Shown: in pieces, positions 32,785 to 40,400 of the stretch
Layout: each line of letters opens with the position of its first letter
Numbering within the stretch: the first letter of the stretch is position 1
Source: Acidimicrobiaceae bacterium
GTDB taxonomy: Bacteria; Actinomycetota; Acidimicrobiia; Acidimicrobiales; RAAP-2
Reading direction: 5' to 3'
Length of the DNA: 49,838 bases
NCBI GenBank assembly: GCA_027315005.1
Contig: DAHUZT010000112.1
Coordinates: forward strand, 1 to 49,838
Made by a program: the position numbers and the translations under genes
Notes under the pieces: generated by a model
Told to the model about the DNA's origin: nothing
Seen by the model: the letters and a program-made list of their open reading frames with translations, nothing else
Database searches by the model: none

Positions 32785-33744
32785 ATGCCACGACCGGACC
32801 GGCTCGAACGGGTGACCGACCTGCTGCTCGTGCTGCTCGATGCACCCCGTCCACTCAGCCTGCGCCAGATCGGGGACCGTGTGCCGGGATATCCCGACGG
32901 TCACGGAGCCCGGCGCCAGGCCTTCGAGCGTGACAAGCGGCTGCTCCGTGACGAAGGCGTGCCGGTCGAGGTGGTTCCCATCGGGGGAGAGGACCAGCTC
33001 GGGTACCGGATCGACCCCGACCTTTACTACCTCCCCGACCTCGGACTGGAGCCCGGAGAGCAGACGGCGCTCAACTTGGCCGTGGCCGGCGTCCACCTCG
33101 CCGAGCCTAGCGGTCGAGCCGCACTGGCCAAGCTGGGCGCCGGAGGCGAACTGGAGCGACGCGACGCCACGGTCCCGCTGGTCGATCTCCGGGGCGGAGA
33201 GGGTCTCGAGTCGCTGTCGGGGCTCTTCGAAGCGTCCCGGCTGCGCGCGGCCGTCAGCTTCGGCTACCGCGGTCGCCAGCGCACGGTCGACGTGGCCGGG
33301 CTCAGGTTCCGCCAGGGCCACTGGTATCTCGTGGCCTACGAGCGCGATCGTCGGAAGGGACGCACCTTTCGGGTCGATCGCATCGACGGTCCGCTCGAGG
33401 TGGGAGGAGCCGGTTCGGCCGAGCTCCCCTCCGACTTCGACGTCGACGAGTGGTTCACCCGCGATCCCTGGCGCTTCGGCGAGGGCGATGCAACCGACGT
33501 CGATGTCCGGATCGACGCGGTCGAGGCGGCGCGTGTGGTCGGTGAGCTCGGACCGTCCGCGGTGGTCGAGCGGGCCGAGGACGGATCGGTGGTGGTCCGC
33601 CTGCCGGTGACCGACATGCACGCCCTGGTGCTGTGGGTGCTCGATCTCCTGGACCATGCCGAGGTGCTGGGGCCGGCAACTGCCCGGACCGCGGTGGTCG
33701 AACGCCTCTCCGGGTTGCTGGGCAGCGGGGGCGGCCGCCGATGA
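32785..33744 (+). CDS. pafB: WYL-domain DNA-binding regulator PafB
   Basis: A 319-residue protein with an N-terminal winged helix-turn-helix (LERVTDLLLVLLDAPRPLSLRQIGDRVPGYPDG), a WYL domain (GQRTVDV..., GHWYLVAYERDRRKGRTFRVDRI) and a WCX-like C-terminus. In actinobacteria PafB and PafC form a heterodimer that activates the LexA-independent DNA-damage response; WYL domains sense single-stranded DNA. Start ATG 32785 (MPRPDRLERV) is preferred over an upstream TTG. Overlaps pafC by ATGA. Unlike mycobacteria there is no pafA or tatA neighbour here. Confidence 0.9.
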   Translation: MPRPDRLERVTDLLLVLLDAPRPLSLRQIGDRVPGYPDGHGARRQAFERDKRLLRDEGVPVEVVPIGGEDQLGYRIDPDLYYLPDLGLEPGEQTALNLAVAGVHLAEPSGRAALAKLGAGGELERRDATVPLVDLRGGEGLESLSGLFEASRLRAAVSFGYRGRQRTVDVAGLRFRQGHWYLVAYERDRRKGRTFRVDRIDGPLEVGGAGSAELPSDFDVDEWFTRDPWRFGEGDATDVDVRIDAVEAARVVGELGPSAVVERAEDGSVVVRLPVTDMHALVLWVLDLLDHAEVLGPATARTAVVERLSGLLGSGGGRR

Positions 33745-34718
33745 GCGCACCGATGGCGACCGGCGACCGGCTTCGACGCCTGCTGGCAATGTTGACCTGG
33801 CTGGCTCAGGTGGGGGAGGCGCCGATCGAGGTGGTGGCGGATCGATTCGGACTGACACCGACCTCGCTGGTGGCCGAGCTCGAGATGGCCGCCTGCTGTG
33901 GTGTGCCCCCGTACTCACCGGACCAGCTGATGGAGATCCTGGTGACCGACACCACCGTGGCCACCCGTCCGGGTGTGGCCCTGGCCCGGCCCCGCCGGTT
34001 GAGCGCGAGTGAGGGTTTCGCCCTCGCCGTATCGGCCCGGGCCCTGTTGGCGGTCGACGGGAGCGACGAAGGTGGGGATCTGTCGAGGGCGCTCGACAAG
34101 CTGGACGAGGCGCTGGGCGGAAAGGCGATCGCGGTCGAGCTGGATGCACCGCCGATGCTCCCGGTGGTCCGCTGGGCCCTCGAAGGGGACCTCCCCCTCA
34201 CCATCACCTACTACTCCGCCTCGAGTGACCGGCTCGGTGAGCGCCGCATCCGTCCCCGGCGGTTGTTCGCCGCCCAGGGCCACTGGTACGTGGACGCCGA
34301 ATGCTCGACGGCGGGAGGCCTCCGCCGCTTCCGGATCGATCGGATCACGGCCGCAGAGCCGGCCGCCCCGGGCCAGCAGGACCGGCCACGCGTGCCCGAT
34401 CCGGCCACGGCCCATGGCGCCGAGGAGGAACGTGCACCGGAAGGAACCGGTCTCGAGGTCTTCGTGCCGGGCCCCGAGAGCGCTCGGGTTCGCCTCTCCG
34501 TCCACCCCTCTGCGGCGTGGCTGCTCGAATCGGTTGCCGCGGTCGAGCCTCCGGTCACCATCGCCGGACGGGTGGAGGTCGAGCTCTTCGTCGGCGGCAC
34601 GGCCTGGTTGGAGCGCCTCCTCCTCCGGTTGGGTCGTCACGCCGTCGTGCTCGATCCCCCCGAATTCAGGATCCTGGCCGCAGAGGCGGCGGCCAGGATC
34701 CTGCTCCGCTACCGGTGA
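33741..34718 (+). CDS. pafC: WYL-domain DNA-binding regulator PafC
   Basis: A 325-residue partner of PafB. The first 60 residues form the helix-turn-helix (RLRRLLAMLTWLAQVGEAPIEVVADRFG), followed by the WYL core (LPLTITYYSASSDRLGERRIRPRRLFAAQGHWYVDAEC...RRFRIDRI) and a WCX end. Start ATG 33741 overlaps the pafB stop. The pair probably controls DNA repair genes; its place beside a relaxase gene is suggestive but unproved. Confidence 0.9.
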   Translation: MSAPMATGDRLRRLLAMLTWLAQVGEAPIEVVADRFGLTPTSLVAELEMAACCGVPPYSPDQLMEILVTDTTVATRPGVALARPRRLSASEGFALAVSARALLAVDGSDEGGDLSRALDKLDEALGGKAIAVELDAPPMLPVVRWALEGDLPLTITYYSASSDRLGERRIRPRRLFAAQGHWYVDAECSTAGGLRRFRIDRITAAEPAAPGQQDRPRVPDPATAHGAEEERAPEGTGLEVFVPGPESARVRLSVHPSAAWLLESVAAVEPPVTIAGRVEVELFVGGTAWLERLLLRLGRHAVVLDPPEFRILAAEAAARILLRYR

Positions 34719-34809
34719 TCACCCTCCGCTCGTATTCTGAGAGGGTATGCAAAGACATGGAATAGACAGAAAGGTATCCAAACAGTATCCTGGTAGCGGA
34801 GGTCGTGTG
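34719..34809 (+). promoter_or_regulatory. AT-richer leader of the relaxase gene, candidate oriT/promoter
   Basis: This 91-base gap is markedly less GC-rich than its surroundings. It contains repeats of GTATCC (34774-34790 area: GGTATCC AAACA GTATCC) and ends in the ribosome site GGAGG (34798-34802). MobF origins of transfer often lie directly upstream of the relaxase gene, so this is a candidate oriT; the evidence is location only. Confidence 0.35.
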
Positions 34810-36192
34810 GTGCTGCGGGTCGGGATCGTTCGTGACGGGGGCTACCGCTACTACGTCGAGGATCTCGTTCCGGGACGGGCCGAGGGTTCGCCGGTCGCCG
34901 GGGAGGAACCTGGGAGATGGACGGGCGCGGGCTGCAGCGTCCTCGGGCTGCACGGCACCGTCGAGAGCGCGGCATTGGCCGCACTCCTCGATGGTCGACG
35001 TCCGTCGTCGCAGCTACGTCTCCGAGCCCGCCACGGTACCCACTCGGTCGCCGCGTACGACCTGGTGTTCGCCGCTCCGAAGTCGGTGAGCCTGCTCCAC
35101 CTCCTCGCGCCGAGGGAGATCGCCACCGCGGTGGGCACCAGCCACGCCGTCGCCGTGGCCGACGCCACCGGCTACCTGTCGCGCCGGGCGGTGGGCGTGC
35201 GCCGTACCCGTTCGGGCGAGCGGGTGTTCGCGCCCTCGACGGGCGTGACCGCTGCGGAGTTCCTGCATCGCACCAGCCGTTCGCTCGATCCCCATCTCCA
35301 CACCCATCTGGTCGTGGCCAACGCCACCCAGGGGCTCGACGGGGTGTGGTCGGCGATCGACAGTCGCCGTCTCCACGCCCACCTTCCCGCGATCCAGGCG
35401 CTCTATCACGCCCGACTCCGATTGGAGCTCGACCGCCGACTCGGCGCCGCCGTCTCCGCCGACGCGTCCGGCCTGGGAGATGTCCTCGGTGTCGATCCCC
35501 GGCTGTGCCGCCTCTTCTCACAGCGCACTGCGGGCGCAGCCGAGCACGACTTCCTCCGAGGTGGTCCCTCGGGTCACCGATCGCGCCTGGCCTTCCTCCT
35601 CACCCGCGCACCGAAGGACAGGACGGTCACCGTCGGGGCACTGCAAAAGGGGTGGAAGGACCGGGCGGGCTCGTTCGGATTCGATCTGGGCGAGCTCACT
35701 CGGGTAGTGGGGCGGACGCGCCAGGACGCTCGTCCCGGTGCATTCGATCCCGACCGGCTGTTTCGCCACCTCGACGCCGTTGCACGGGGGAACCGCGTCC
35801 TCAGCCGCGTCCACATGGTGGCGGGGGTGGCTATGGCCCTGCCGCGGGGCGCCACCTCCGAGCTGGTCGAGCAGGCCGTCGGCATGGTCACCGATCCGGT
35901 CGGTCGGGTCGCCGATCTCCACCACGGGCCCGGTGACCACCGGGCCGGGGCGTTGCGACCAGGAGCCCGCTCACCCGGGGAAGGCCGATGGCGGGCCTCC
36001 GAGGTCGCTGGCGTCGTCCGTGACCGGGCCCAGGTCCTCGCCTCCTTCATCGACGAGGGCATCGATCGGGAGCGGGGTGGCACGGCCGGTCGACCCTGTC
36101 CGCCGCCGAGCCTCGACCTGGCAACCGAACGCCACGCCCGTCGGGGGATGGAGCGAGTGGTCGGGCTCACCGGTCCGGTGCTCGAGTGCTGA
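34810..36192 (+). CDS. MobF-type relaxase domain protein (TrwC/TraI-like), no helicase
   Basis: A 460-residue stand-alone TrwC relaxase domain. It has the N-terminal tyrosine cluster (Y12, Y14, Y15 in GGYRYYVEDL), the WTGAGCSVLGLHG motif and the three-histidine metal site DPHLHTHLVVAN (His162, His164, His166), with FAAPKSVSLLH between. MobF relaxases nick plasmid DNA at oriT and stay linked to the 5' end. The usual C-terminal helicase domain is absent; the tail is Arg/Gly-rich. Start GTG 34810 has GGAGG seven bases upstream; an upstream ATG at 34747 would add 21 residues. Convergent with the coupling-protein-like gene. No T4SS genes are in the window. Confidence 0.85.
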   Translation: MLRVGIVRDGGYRYYVEDLVPGRAEGSPVAGEEPGRWTGAGCSVLGLHGTVESAALAALLDGRRPSSQLRLRARHGTHSVAAYDLVFAAPKSVSLLHLLAPREIATAVGTSHAVAVADATGYLSRRAVGVRRTRSGERVFAPSTGVTAAEFLHRTSRSLDPHLHTHLVVANATQGLDGVWSAIDSRRLHAHLPAIQALYHARLRLELDRRLGAAVSADASGLGDVLGVDPRLCRLFSQRTAGAAEHDFLRGGPSGHRSRLAFLLTRAPKDRTVTVGALQKGWKDRAGSFGFDLGELTRVVGRTRQDARPGAFDPDRLFRHLDAVARGNRVLSRVHMVAGVAMALPRGATSELVEQAVGMVTDPVGRVADLHHGPGDHRAGALRPGARSPGEGRWRASEVAGVVRDRAQVLASFIDEGIDRERGGTAGRPCPPPSLDLATERHARRGMERVVGLTGPVLEC

Positions 36193-36235
36193 GGCGGGCC
36201 CGGTCGAGGCCGGAGATGTCTACCGGAACGACCGG

Positions 36236-36269
36236 TCCGGCTAGCCACCACCTCCGGCTAGCCACCACC
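36236..36269. repeat. 17-bp tandem repeat between relaxase and coupling-protein genes
   Basis: TCCGGCTAGCCACCACC is repeated exactly at 36236-36252 and 36253-36269. The second copy includes the stop codon of the coupling-protein-like gene (36258-36260), so its C-terminal residues are repeat-derived (a Gly-rich end). Confidence 0.8.
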
Positions 36270-37751
36270 TCCGAGCTCGATGGTGTGCCCCTCGTTCCTC
36301 GAAGGTCGATGTACCGAGTGTGTGGCATCGAGCTCACGCTCGAGACCGCGCAATGTCCGCCACGGTTCGGCGCTGTGCGCGGGGGTGAGCGGGAACCACC
36401 CCGGGCGGTTGCGATGATCGAATGCGACGGCACGACCGGTGACTCCGCGAGCGAGGAGATCGACCGGAAGCCGGCGTTTCCACTGGGTGGAGACGCTCTC
36501 TGCGACGTGCGGACGGCCGCCAGTGGCCAGGTCCACCAGTGGTCGGTCGGTGTGGGAGCGGCCCGAGGAAAGCGAACGCAGGGGAATCTCCTCCTCCCCG
36601 GCGAGGGACGACAGCGCTTCGAGGGTGGCGACGTCTCCGATCCCCGGCAGCACCACGGTGGTCCCGAACAGGGAGGGGAACCCGTCCGCCCGCGCCCCCC
36701 AACGGTGGCGGGCCTGGGAGAGGTCCTGCAGGCAGGCCAGGGTCACCACGCCCTGTCCACCTCCTTCGCTGATCATGGATGGCAGCTCGGGCAGTGGAGC
36801 AATGTTCGCCACCTCGTCGAGGGCGAGCAGCACCGGCGGTTCCGCCGGTGCCCCGACGTCCTCGCCGGTCCGCCGGGCCTGGTGCTCATAGGCGGCCTGA
36901 GCGACCTCATCGATCAATCCGACGACCAACGGAGCAGCCAGCACCTGGCGGTGGGCTGGAGCCGCCACGTAGATGGTGTCGGAGGAGGCCACGAACTCGG
37001 TCGCGCTGAAATTCGGTTGGGAGGTGGCCTGAAGGGCCTGTTCGGACCGGAAACCGGTCAGCGCCCCCGAGGTGGTGGACCAGATGCCACTCAGCTCCCG
37101 CTCGTCGGTGGCGACGAGGCCGTCGAGGAGGTTCCTGGCCAGCTCGGTCGATTGCCCGGTCCCAGAGGCCAGGATCTGCTGGGCAGGGAGAGCCTGACGA
37201 CGATCGACCCAGGTCAGGACGGTGCGCATGTCGGCTCCCTCCAGCGCAGCCGCGTGCAGCAGGGGCGCCAGCAGCGCCTGAGCCCGCTCCGTCCAGTGGG
37301 ATGCCTCACCGAGCCGTGATCCCGGAGCCCCCACTTCGACCAGTGAGCGCGCCACGGCGAGGGACCGATCCCAGGTTCGGCAGTGTTCGAGCGGGGACCA
37401 ATGCAGCGCCAGCACACCGCGGGGAGTCCGGACCGATCCGGTCGGATCGAAGAGGAGGCAACGGCCGATGGTCGAGCGAGCATGCCATGTGGCGTCGAGG
37501 ACATCGGATTTGGTCGACGTCGAAACGACCGGGCCGTTGCTGGCGAGCACATTGGGGATGATCAGCGCGCTGGTCTTTCCGGAGCGCGGTGGACCGAGAA
37601 CGAGGACCGATTGCTGAGGAAGTGAGAAGTGCCACTCGCCTTCACCCTGACCGAGATAGACGCCGTGACGCGCGCGCTCCGAACGTGCCAGAAGGACTCT
37701 GTACGCGTGCGAAGTGGGTTGCCGCGGCCTGTTTGCCAGAATTTCTTTCAT
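36258..37751 (-). CDS. VirD4/TraG-like conjugative coupling ATPase without membrane domain
   Basis: A 497-residue type IV coupling protein-like ATPase. Walker A GPPRSGKT is at 53-60, a Walker B-like strand PPVLLALDEVANIAPLP near 350, and GGGQGVVTLACLQDLSQARHRWG plus the TraG C-terminal region follow. Coupling proteins bring relaxase-DNA to a type IV secretion channel and normally have two N-terminal transmembrane helices; here residues 1-50 are hydrophilic, so the protein looks soluble. Start ATG 37751; GAGGG about eight bases upstream. Convergent with the relaxase gene. Companion channel genes are missing. Confidence 0.85.
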   Translation of the reverse strand: MKEILANRPRQPTSHAYRVLLARSERARHGVYLGQGEGEWHFSLPQQSVLVLGPPRSGKTSALIIPNVLASNGPVVSTSTKSDVLDATWHARSTIGRCLLFDPTGSVRTPRGVLALHWSPLEHCRTWDRSLAVARSLVEVGAPGSRLGEASHWTERAQALLAPLLHAAALEGADMRTVLTWVDRRQALPAQQILASGTGQSTELARNLLDGLVATDERELSGIWSTTSGALTGFRSEQALQATSQPNFSATEFVASSDTIYVAAPAHRQVLAAPLVVGLIDEVAQAAYEHQARRTGEDVGAPAEPPVLLALDEVANIAPLPELPSMISEGGGQGVVTLACLQDLSQARHRWGARADGFPSLFGTTVVLPGIGDVATLEALSSLAGEEEIPLRSLSSGRSHTDRPLVDLATGGRPHVAESVSTQWKRRLPVDLLARGVTGRAVAFDHRNRPGWFPLTPAHSAEPWRTLRGLERELDATHSVHRPSRNEGHTIELGGGG

Positions 37752-37992
37752 GGGGGAGACACCCTCGATTTTGGTCGTTGTCACCTTCTGAACGGGGCGG
37801 GTGTGCAAACCCGCGAGAGATCGGCAGAGACCAGTGAAGCGAAATTGTCGTTGATAATCAACATGTTTTTTTTGATCTGAATGATTCGTCGCGCATTTCT
37901 GCGCTTCGCGAGACCGATCCGGCAATCAATTCCACGGTCCGCCACTTGATCGCGATCGCGCTCACCTCCACCGGAAGTGCTTGACCTAGCGC

Positions 37993-38008
37993 GCAAAACG
38001 CATTTTGC
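37993..38008. promoter_or_regulatory. Inverted repeat GCAAAA-CGCA-TTTTGC upstream of HU gene
   Basis: A perfect 6-bp inverted repeat with a 4-bp centre in the AT-rich region (37752-38041) upstream of the HU-like gene. A TTGACC (37981-37986) lies 7 bases upstream and could be a -35 element, so the repeat may overlap the promoter. Function is inference. Confidence 0.4.
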
Positions 38009-38041
38009 TGGTAGGAGTTGCGTATCACTGAGGAGACGATC

Positions 38042-38731
38042 GTGAACAGGTCAGAGCTCGTCGCGACGGTGAGCGAGTCGACGAAGTCGACACGCAGATC
38101 CATCGAGAGCGTGGTCGATGTTCTGTTCGGAACGATCATCGCCGAGGTGCGGTCTGGACGGAAGGTCACGGTGGTCGGTTTCGGAACGTTTCATCCGGTC
38201 CGCCGAGGTCCCCGTGTCGGTCGCAATCCGCGGACTGGTGCAGTGGTACCGATACCAGCGTCGAAGGCAGTCCGGTTCGCCACCGGTTCGACGTTCAAGT
38301 CGGCGTTGAGCTCCAAGGAGGAATTGCCCATGGCAGTGAAGAAGGCAGCAGCCAAACGCACGGTCAAGAAGGCTCCGGCCCGGAAGACCGCGGCTCGGAA
38401 GTCGACAGCCAAGAAGGCGGTGAAGAAGGCTCCGGCCCGGAAGACTGCCGCCCGGAAGACTGCCGCCAAACGCACGGTCAAGAAGGCTCCGGCCCGCAAG
38501 TCGACGGCCAAGCGGACCGCCAAGAGGGCTCCGGCCCGGAAGAGCGCCGCCCGCAAGTCGACGGCCAAGCGGACCGCCAAGAGGGCTCCGGCCCGGAAGA
38601 GCGCCGCCCGGAAGTCGACGGCCAAGCGGACCGCCAAGAGGGCTCCGGCCCGGAAGAGCGCCGCCCGCAAGTCGACGGCGAGGAGGTCACCGGCCACCCG
38701 GGTGACCAAGCGCACGGCCAAGCGGCGGTAG
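38042..38731 (+). CDS. HU-family DNA-binding protein with long Lys/Ala/Arg C-terminal tail
   Basis: A 229-residue histone-like protein. Residues 1-96 are HU (VNRSELVATVSEST..., VTVVGFGTFHPVRRGPRVGRNPRTG with the arm Pro motif). The remaining 130 residues are a histone H1-like repeat (KRTAKRAPARKSAARKST and variants), like mycobacterial HupB/MDP1 and eukaryotic H1 tails. Three near-identical 57-bp units (38501-38671) encode the repeat. It should bind and bridge DNA without specificity. Start GTG 38042 follows GAGGAG. A second HU gene begins at 49637. Confidence 0.93.
   Translation: MNRSELVATVSESTKSTRRSIESVVDVLFGTIIAEVRSGRKVTVVGFGTFHPVRRGPRVGRNPRTGAVVPIPASKAVRFATGSTFKSALSSKEELPMAVKKAAAKRTVKKAPARKTAARKSTAKKAVKKAPARKTAARKTAAKRTVKKAPARKSTAKRTAKRAPARKSAARKSTAKRTAKRAPARKSAARKSTAKRTAKRAPARKSAARKSTARRSPATRVTKRTAKRR
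38501..38671 (+). repeat. 57-bp coding tandem repeat in the HU tail, three copies
   Basis: Units at 38501-38557, 38558-38614 and 38615-38671 are nearly identical and encode 19 residues each (STAKRTAKRAPARKSAARK). Near-identity at DNA level points to recent duplication. Confidence 0.9.
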
Positions 38732-38767
38732 GAACACCCCGTCCGCTTCGACACTGAAGCACCAGGC

Positions 38768-38811
38768 CACCCGCACCCGTAGAGGCTGGAATGCACCTGC
38801 GGGTGCGGGTG
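38768..38811. terminator. 12-bp inverted repeat, bidirectional terminator candidate
   Basis: CACCCGCACCCG (38768-38779) pairs perfectly with CGGGTGCGGGTG (38800-38811) over a 20-base loop, in the 91-base gap between the convergent HU and PIG-L genes. No U-tract follows, as is common in GC-rich actinobacteria. Confidence 0.6.
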
Positions 38812-38822
38812 CACCTGCGAGT

Positions 38823-39692
38823 TCAGACGTCGTCGATGTGCCGGAATGCCTCACCGGCCGGCAGAGCCGCCAGCCAGCCGTGGTCGGCCAGCTGGTGACG
38901 GACCCGACGATCGAATGCTCGCCGGCTGGGGTGGTCGGAATCGTCCGATCCGGTCGGTTCGATGCCCATGGTGGAAGCCATCTGGCTTGTGTGGCAGAGA
39001 AGGGCTCTCACCTTGATCGTCTCGAAGCCCCCGACGTCCTCGACGTGATTCGGGAGGTCCGCCTCCCACAACAGCAGCCGATCAGGTCGATGCGGTCGCT
39101 CGTCGAGCTCGGTGAGGAAGTGGGGGTCTCGGGCGGCGACCACGGCATCGACGGTGAGGAAACCCGCCGCCCGGTGGTCGGGATGGAGCCGGTAGCGGCG
39201 CCAGGGATCGTGGCCGAGGACGACATCGGGTCTCAGGCGACGGATGGCGGCGACGACGGCGCCCCGTTCCCGCGGACCGTTGTCGAGCTCGCCGTCGACC
39301 GATCCGAGGAACTCGACTCTGTCCGGTCGGGCGTTGGCGTTCGGGGCAGCCCCGTCGATCACCCGTGCAGCCCGGCGGCATTCGCGCTGTCGGGTGGACA
39401 CCAGTTCCGACAGGTCGGCGGCCGGATCCCAGCTGCCCTTGGACCCGTCGGTCAACACCAGGTGGTGGACGCGGCATCCGGCCGCCGACCACTTGGCCAG
39501 GGTCCCACCGGCTCCGAATTCGATGTCGTCGGGATGCGCCCCCACCGCCAGTGCCACGGTCGGGACGGGTGCGTCCACCGTGATCGCCTCGTCGGTGAGG
39601 AGATCACCCACTGCCAGACCACTCGGTCCGGGCCGCGGCCCGGACCGCGGGCGCGTGCGTTGGTCCAGCCCCGAGGGGGGAGTCGGGCACAT
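38823..39692 (-). CDS. PIG-L family deacetylase (LmbE-like)
   Basis: A 289-residue zinc-dependent amidohydrolase of the PIG-L/LmbE family. The zinc site AVGAHPDDIEFGAGGT and the second His motif HPDHRAAGF are present, with LGHDPWRRYRLHPDH and LLWEADLPNH typical of N-acetylglucosaminyl or conjugate deacetylases such as MshB/Mca. Start ATG 39692 overlaps the fbiD stop (ATGA), so it is translationally coupled to it. The in-frame GTG 39611 is an alternative that begins closer to the conserved core. Possible roles are thiol (mycothiol) or F420-related chemistry; not proved. Confidence 0.9.
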   Translation of the reverse strand: MCPTPPSGLDQRTRPRSGPRPGPSGLAVGDLLTDEAITVDAPVPTVALAVGAHPDDIEFGAGGTLAKWSAAGCRVHHLVLTDGSKGSWDPAADLSELVSTRQRECRRAARVIDGAAPNANARPDRVEFLGSVDGELDNGPRERGAVVAAIRRLRPDVVLGHDPWRRYRLHPDHRAAGFLTVDAVVAARDPHFLTELDERPHRPDRLLLWEADLPNHVEDVGGFETIKVRALLCHTSQMASTMGIEPTGSDDSDHPSRRAFDRRVRHQLADHGWLAALPAGEAFRHIDDV

Positions 39693-40312
39693 CACCCCGA
39701 GCCCGTCGTGACCACCGGGACGACGTCTTCGGGTACGTCGACGTCCCACGCAAGGTCGGGCCGGTGGAGCACCTGGAACGGGAGGCCGATCCGTTCCGCC
39801 TCGAGCTGGTGCCGGGCGAACGAGCCCGGCCCGTAGGAGAAGCGGAAGCCGGCCGACGTGGGCACGGAGATGACGTTGGTCCCGTTTCCGAACCGATCGG
39901 GGACCAGGGTGACGGTCGACTCCTCACCCAAACGATCGAGACCGGACGCCCAGGGCAGGTCGGCGTGGGCCACGGTCACCCGGACGACCCCTCCCGCGCG
40001 GAGGCGGGTGATGCCTGCTTCCACAGCGCCGTTGAGGCCCCGTCCCGGCTCCCAGATCACCAGTGCACCGCGATCCCGGGCCCAGCTCGCGACCGTGGTG
40101 TCATCGCACACCACGGCGACCGGAAGGGGGCGGGCAGCAGCCAGCACCCGGGCGGCCATCGACCGGGCCAGCTCGGCACGCTGGTGCTCGTCCATCGTCG
40201 CGCCCAGACGGCCTGTGGCCTGTTCGAAGGCCTTGACCGGTACGAGCACAGCGCGCGGTCCCACATGGAGCACCGGGACGGGCGTCGGGAATTCGAGAGA
40301 GGCGTCCGCCAC
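39692..40312 (-). CDS. fbiD: Phosphoenolpyruvate/2-phospho-lactate guanylyltransferase (F420 biosynthesis)
   Basis: A 206-residue CofC/FbiD nucleotidyltransferase, which makes the guanylylated precursor (EPPG in actinobacteria) for coenzyme F420. Signatures are VLVPVKAFEQATGRL with the nucleotide-binding Lys, HADLPWASGLDRL, TLVPDRFGNGTNVISVP and FRFSYGPGSFARHQLEA. The start is uncertain: GTG 40312 is used; GTG 40264 would give 190 residues. It is divergent from the adenylate cyclase over 88 bases and coupled to the PIG-L gene. Also called cofC. Confidence 0.93.
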   Translation of the reverse strand: MADASLEFPTPVPVLHVGPRAVLVPVKAFEQATGRLGATMDEHQRAELARSMAARVLAAARPLPVAVVCDDTTVASWARDRGALVIWEPGRGLNGAVEAGITRLRAGGVVRVTVAHADLPWASGLDRLGEESTVTLVPDRFGNGTNVISVPTSAGFRFSYGPGSFARHQLEAERIGLPFQVLHRPDLAWDVDVPEDVVPVVTTGSG

Positions 40313-40400
40313 GAGTCCGAGTGTAGGGGCCGCCACCTGAGGGACCCGATGGCGGACGATCGCCTGCTTCGATGCGAGCCGGGCGCCTAGGGTGTCTGCG

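Noticed and set aside
34719..38822. Integrative mobile element around the relaxase
   Set aside because: No integrase, transposase, flanking direct repeats or tRNA att site were seen; kept only as a mobilisation-like module.
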